Origin: Ptychodera flava
Lineage: Eukaryota > Hemichordata > Enteropneusta > Ptychoderidae
Length of the DNA: 64,000 nucleotides
Reading direction: 5' to 3'
Assembly (NCBI RefSeq): GCF_041260155.1
Contig: NC_091944.1
Location: 20,402,272 to 20,466,271 of the forward strand
Part shown: positions 61,101-64,000 of the stretch, piece by piece
Layout of the letters: every line of letters begins with the position of its first letter
How positions within the stretch are numbered: the first letter of the stretch is position 1
The notes under the pieces: generated by a model
What the model was told of the DNA's origin: nothing
The model's database searches: none
What the model saw: only the letters and a program-made list of their open reading frames with translations
Program-made: the position numbers and the translations under genes

Positions 61101-64000
61101 TCACAAAATAAGTTCAGCAGATGACTTACAAGAAGAAGAATTTAACAAAAAAGGTGCCAGTTTGCGGTACTGCGATTTTGCATTTCTCTTCAAAATATGG
61201 CTGATACAACTAAACAGTCCAAATATTTTTTCTGTTAAAAGTCTATTTCACATTTCTAACATGACCCAGTACCATATACAACAGATTTAATACCGAAACA
61301 GAACTATTTTTATCATGTCTAGCTAAAAATTCACGGAAATTGATCACGTTATCTATGACAGTACTTCCAATATAAACCTTGGGGTATGGGGTACGTTTTG
61401 GTCATATTCCATGAAAACTATACAAGATATTGCCTGTTACAATATTTCATTGTAAATACCAGTTAATTACCTTTCCAATGATACTAAACAAACCCGGCTA
61501 TAATCAATAACAAGCTCAGTAGACTACTTATAAGATGACAGATTTAACAAAAACGCATACGAATCAGGAATACTGAGATTTTGCTGTACCCTTAAAAATA
61601 CAGCTCTTACAGCTATAGAATCCCAATACTTTTTCTGTTAAAAGTTCATTTCATATTTCTGATATGGCCAAGTACAAAATTAAACAGATTTCATACAAAA
61701 AATTGCCTAATTTTTTATGTCTGCGTAAAAAAATTGCTTGAATTTGATATTAGCTATGACAGTAGTTTTCGATGTAAATTTTGAGGTATGGGGTAAGTTT
61801 TGGTCATATTTCATAAAAATCTGTACAAGATATTGCATGTTACAATATGTCTTTTTAAAGACTAGTAAATAATCTTACTAATGATACCTAACAACTTACA
61901 TTATATTCTATAAGAAGCTCAGCAGATGACTTACAAGACGATAGATTCAACAAAAATGCACGCAAGTCAGGAATACTGAGATTTTGCTGTACCCTTCAAA
62001 ATCTGACTGTTACAACTACAGAATTCCAATCTTTTTTCTGTTAAAAGTCTATTTCATATTTCTGACATGTCCCTGTACCAAATAAAATAGATTTAAGGTA
62101 AAGGGCGACGAATTCGGACGCGCACACGCTTTAGAACGTTTCTGCGCAGATTTAACTCCAGCCTGCCGCAAATGGGCTATTTTGTAGCGCATGTATTTAA
62201 CATCACCTGTCATTGTTGAAATTGCGCTTTTACCTAATTTTTTGACCCAGTGTCTTGGAAATACATGTGACCTATAACCTTGTCATATTTTGACCCCCTA
62301 GGAAGCTGGTTTTTATTCAATATGAGCGAAAATTAACATTTCTCTCCCATTTATATGGCGCAAATAACCCATCACCTGGAGATATTGTAAAAAGTAGCGT
62401 GGTGACACCCTTTTATTAAAAGTGTAAACTAAATGGTATTATGTCAGGAGTTTATTCGCCAAGTTTGGTCAAAATGACACCATTCAAAGCGACAGGAAGA
62501 AAGTTCGAAAATTATGTAGTGATATAATTTCGATATCGTCATTTTGTAATCGATACTTATGTTAAAATTTCTTCACAAACATCATGAAAATATACATTCG
62601 ATAGATATTGATCTTAAGTCTTGGTATTTATTAAAATTAACTCATTTGCTAAGCGTTTTATAATTGCTTTCTTTAGTTTAAGTGAATTATATCATTTTTA
62701 TTTATTTCTAACGACGCCATTTTAACGTCCGTTTCCATGGAAACAAGCGTGGTGACCCCCATTTTTTATTTCATTTTGCACTTGCACAACTTCCAAGAAT
62801 ATTTGTGCAAAGTTTCAAGAAAATGACACCACAACTTAATTTTGACGTAATTCGTAGTACTTCACCTTAATAGCAAAAACGGCCAGATATTTTGTTTCTA
62901 GCTAAAAAATTTGTAGAATTTGGTTTTAGCTATGACTGAAATTTTCAATGTAAACTTTGGGGTAAGGGGTAAGTTTTGGTTATATATCATGAAAACTATA
63001 GAAGATATTGCATGTTACAATATGTCATTCTAAAGATTAGTGAATTATCTTTCTAATGATACCTAACAAGCCAGGTTATATTGAAAAACAAGCCCAGCAG
63101 ATAACTTATAAGAAGAAAGTTTTAACAAAAATGCATGCAAATCTGCAACACCGTGATTTTGCGGTACCATTCAAAATATGACTGTTACAGCTGTAGATTC
63201 CTAATATTTTTTCTGTTTAAAGTCTATTTCATATTTCTGACATGTCCCTGTACCAAATAAAACAGATTTAATAGCAAAAACGGCCAGAGATTTTGTGTCA
63301 AGCTAAAAAAATTGTAAAATTTGGTTTTAGCTATGACAGAAATTTTCATTGTAAACTTTGGGGTAAGGGGTAAGTTTTGGTTACATATCATGAAAACTAT
63401 AGAAGATATTGCATGTTACAATATGTCATTCTGAAGATTAGTGAATTATCTTTCTAATGATACCTAACAAGCCAGGTTATATTGAAAAACAAGCTCAGCA
63501 GATAACTTATAGGAAGACAGTTTTAACAAAAATGCATGCAAATCTGCAACACTGTTATTTTGCGGTACCCTTCAAAATATGACTGTTACAGCTGTAGATT
63601 CCCAATATTTTTTCTGTTAAAAGTCTATTTGATAATTCTGACATGTCCCTGTATCAAATAAAACAGATTTCAGACAAAGCATTGCATTTTTTATTATGCC
63701 TAGCTAAAAAATTGGTAGAATTTGAGATTTACTGTAATTTGCAATGTTAAATTTTGGGGTAAGGGGTAAGTTTTGGTTATATTTGACAAAAACTGTAGAA
63801 GATATTGCATGTTACAATATGTCATCTTAAAGAGGAATAAATTCCCTTTCTAATGATACCAAACAAGTGAGGTTATGTTAAAAAATGAGCTCAGCACATG
63901 ACTTACAAGAAGACAGATTTGACGAAAATGCATTTGGCTTGGAAAATCGTGATTTTGCGGTACCCTTCAAAACATGACCATAACAGCTATTCCATCCCTA
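58190..64000. mobile_element. Giant foldback array of 400-bp tandem units, right end outside window
   Basis: The left arm contains about six tandem units of 398-409 bp, marked by GGGACATGTCAGAA at 58650, 59049, 59450, 59849 and 60251. Near 60766 the orientation flips. The right arm repeats the same units in reverse complement, at about 61258, 61664, 62068, 63243 and 63644. The last bases of the window (rc TAGGGATGGAATAGCTG) match 58304 onward, so the array continues about 100 bp past the end. Outermost units are nearly identical between arms, while central units are visibly diverged. No coding capacity is seen. The form resembles Drosophila FB/Galileo foldback elements, but no terminus or transposase supports a superfamily. 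Confidence 0.9.
62097..62866. mobile_element. 770-bp TTAA insertion inside the foldback array (family D)
   Basis: TTAA at 62093-62096 and 62867-62870 flank a unique 770-bp segment. Its ends GGTAAAGGGCGACGAATT and (reverse complement) GGTGAAGTACTACGAATT are inverted copies at about 14 of 18 positions. The neighbouring repeat unit near 63265 shows the unoccupied site, CAGATTTAATAGCAAAAACG, with a single TTAA. No open frame of note lies inside, so this is a non-autonomous element. Confidence 0.9.

Noticed and set aside
58190-64000. CRISPR-like or satellite array interpretation of the 400-bp repeats
   Set aside because: Units are long and contiguous without spacers, and the orientation flips at the centre, so a foldback structure fits better than CRISPR or a simple satellite.

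Overview
This is an animal nuclear genome window: long introns, GT-AG splicing, scattered short transposons, microsatellites and AT-rich intergenic DNA. Gene content (a PIWI-pathway GTSF1-like gene, MRNIP, CREBL2 and a nematode-type NRF-6/acyltransferase-3 gene) fits a marine invertebrate, plausibly a deuterostome such as a hemichordate, but the sequence alone does not settle the species. Five protein-coding genes can be supported by exon-by-exon reading.

Layout. 1-13.9 kb: no gene recognised; microsatellites, TTAA-flanked miniature elements and a 726-bp foldback element (6576-7301). 13.98-14.55 kb: 3' end of an L1-like LINE. 14.6-21.2 kb: AT-rich, no gene seen, with several short inverted-repeat elements. 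21.2-28.1 kb, minus strand: a ten-exon gene with two CHHC zinc fingers (GTSF1 family), an RG-rich motif and a C-terminal basic coiled coil. 28.1-32.9 kb: the divergent upstream region, with a cluster of DNA hairpins just before the next gene. 32.9-36.4 kb, plus strand: MRNIP, five exons. 38.7-43.8 kb, plus strand: a four-exon gene for an N-terminally membrane-anchored protein with a Cys/His treble-clef-like C-terminal domain; its first intron holds a CR1/Jockey-group LINE fragment. 47.6-50.2 kb, plus strand: CREBL2 (bZIP), three exons. 55.2-57.0 kb, minus strand: the last four exons of an NRF-6-like acyltransferase. 58.2-64.0 kb and beyond: a giant inverted repeat whose two arms are each built of about six tandem 400-bp units, interrupted in one arm by a 770-bp TTAA-duplicating insertion.

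Two themes cut across the window. First, at least four families of short non-autonomous elements are bounded by TTAA, and one insertion has its own empty site preserved in neighbouring repeat units. Second, exon phases show five one-base deficits in four otherwise conserved genes, each at a homopolymer run. The simplest reading is systematic consensus error in the assembly rather than five pseudogene lesions.

The genes do not form one pathway. GTSF1-like (piRNA silencing) and MRNIP (double-strand-break response) are head to head and may share upstream DNA; CREBL2 and the NRF-6-like gene converge.
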